Below, one piece after another: positions 63,904 to 64,000 of a stretch of 64,000 nt of DNA. The notes beneath the pieces were generated by a model. It ran no database searches, was not told the DNA's origin, and worked only from the letters and a program-made list of their open reading frames with translations. The stretch is from Agarophyton chilense (lineage: Eukaryota > Rhodophyta > Florideophyceae > Gracilariales > Gracilariaceae), in NCBI GenBank assembly GCA_030374765.1, contig JARGXX010000123.1:62001-126000 (forward strand). Reading direction: 5' to 3'. The stretch's first letter is position 1; each line of letters starts with the position of its first letter. Both the position numbers and the translations under genes were made by a program.

Positions 63904-63951
63904 AACGGCTTGCAATTGGTCAAATAATACACACGTGTCACCCTCAGCACT

Positions 63952-64000
63952 GTTCTTCCGCACAGCAGAGTGCCACGGCACGCTATTGGTCAACTGTTAC
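63952..64000. repeat. Further copy of the 90-bp repeat at the window edge
   Basis: GTGCCACGGCACGCTATTGG followed by TCAACTGTTAC matches the third copy of the 61.7-62.0 kb array, about 2.07 kb away. The sequence is cut off by the window end. Confidence 0.75.

Overview
The window looks like nuclear DNA of a eukaryotic alga, most likely a multicellular red alga of the Chondrus/Gracilaria kind. This is inference. Genes are mostly intronless or carry one short GT-AG intron. The gene set is eukaryotic: eIF2B gamma, Vps33, Sen2, Rad21, Enhancer of polycomb, Swc5 and a P4-ATPase. A RETICULATA-like protein implies a plastid, and secreted proteins ending in a Hedgehog-type Hint domain have been reported from red algae. 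Genes sit in tight clusters separated by transposon and satellite blocks.

Layout. 0.9-33.9 kb is a gene cluster: Pet127-like mitochondrial nuclease (-), eIF2B gamma (+), two tandem FAS1-Hint secreted proteins (-,-), a run of unrecognised spliced genes (11-15.5 kb), Vps33 (-), an ATP9/Neo1-type flippase (+), a SAP-like/Sen2 tRNA-splicing endonuclease (-), an ankyrin protein with a Tyr-rich tail (+), tRNA-Lys(CTT) (-), a small membrane protein (+), a PH-domain protein (-), a RETICULATA-like protein (-) and a BTB protein (-). 33.9-41.0 kb is about 7 kb with no convincing gene but with degenerate repeats. 41.0-52 kb is a second cluster: Sua5 (+), Enhancer of polycomb (-), Rad21/Scc1 (+), Swc5/BCNT (-) and a repetitive leucine-rich protein (+), with an intact-looking Tc1/mariner transposon between the Rad21 and Swc5 3' ends. 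From 52 kb to the end the DNA is repeat-rich: an unclassified element at 52.6-57.4 kb, a CACTA/Plavaka-like transposase whose frame is split by a 720-bp GT-AG-bounded segment, then minisatellites to the window edge.

The listed open reading frames often begin at GTG, TTG or CTG. For each gene I moved the start to a real ATG where one exists. Splice models for Swc5, the 13.9-15.5 kb gene, the CACTA-like transposase and two weaker cases were read by eye from GT-AG signals and frame continuity. Several genes serve core nuclear machinery (cohesin, NuA4, SWR1, tRNA modification and splicing), but nothing suggests operon-like coupling beyond shared divergent promoters.

The most unusual content is the pair of FAS1-Hint genes, which pair a Hedgehog-like autoprocessing module with adhesion-type domains. 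Next are the Tc1 element with two symmetric 102-bp-spaced repeat pairs, the frame-restoring 720-bp segment in the transposase, and a competing-hairpin plus T6 structure at 40.56 kb.
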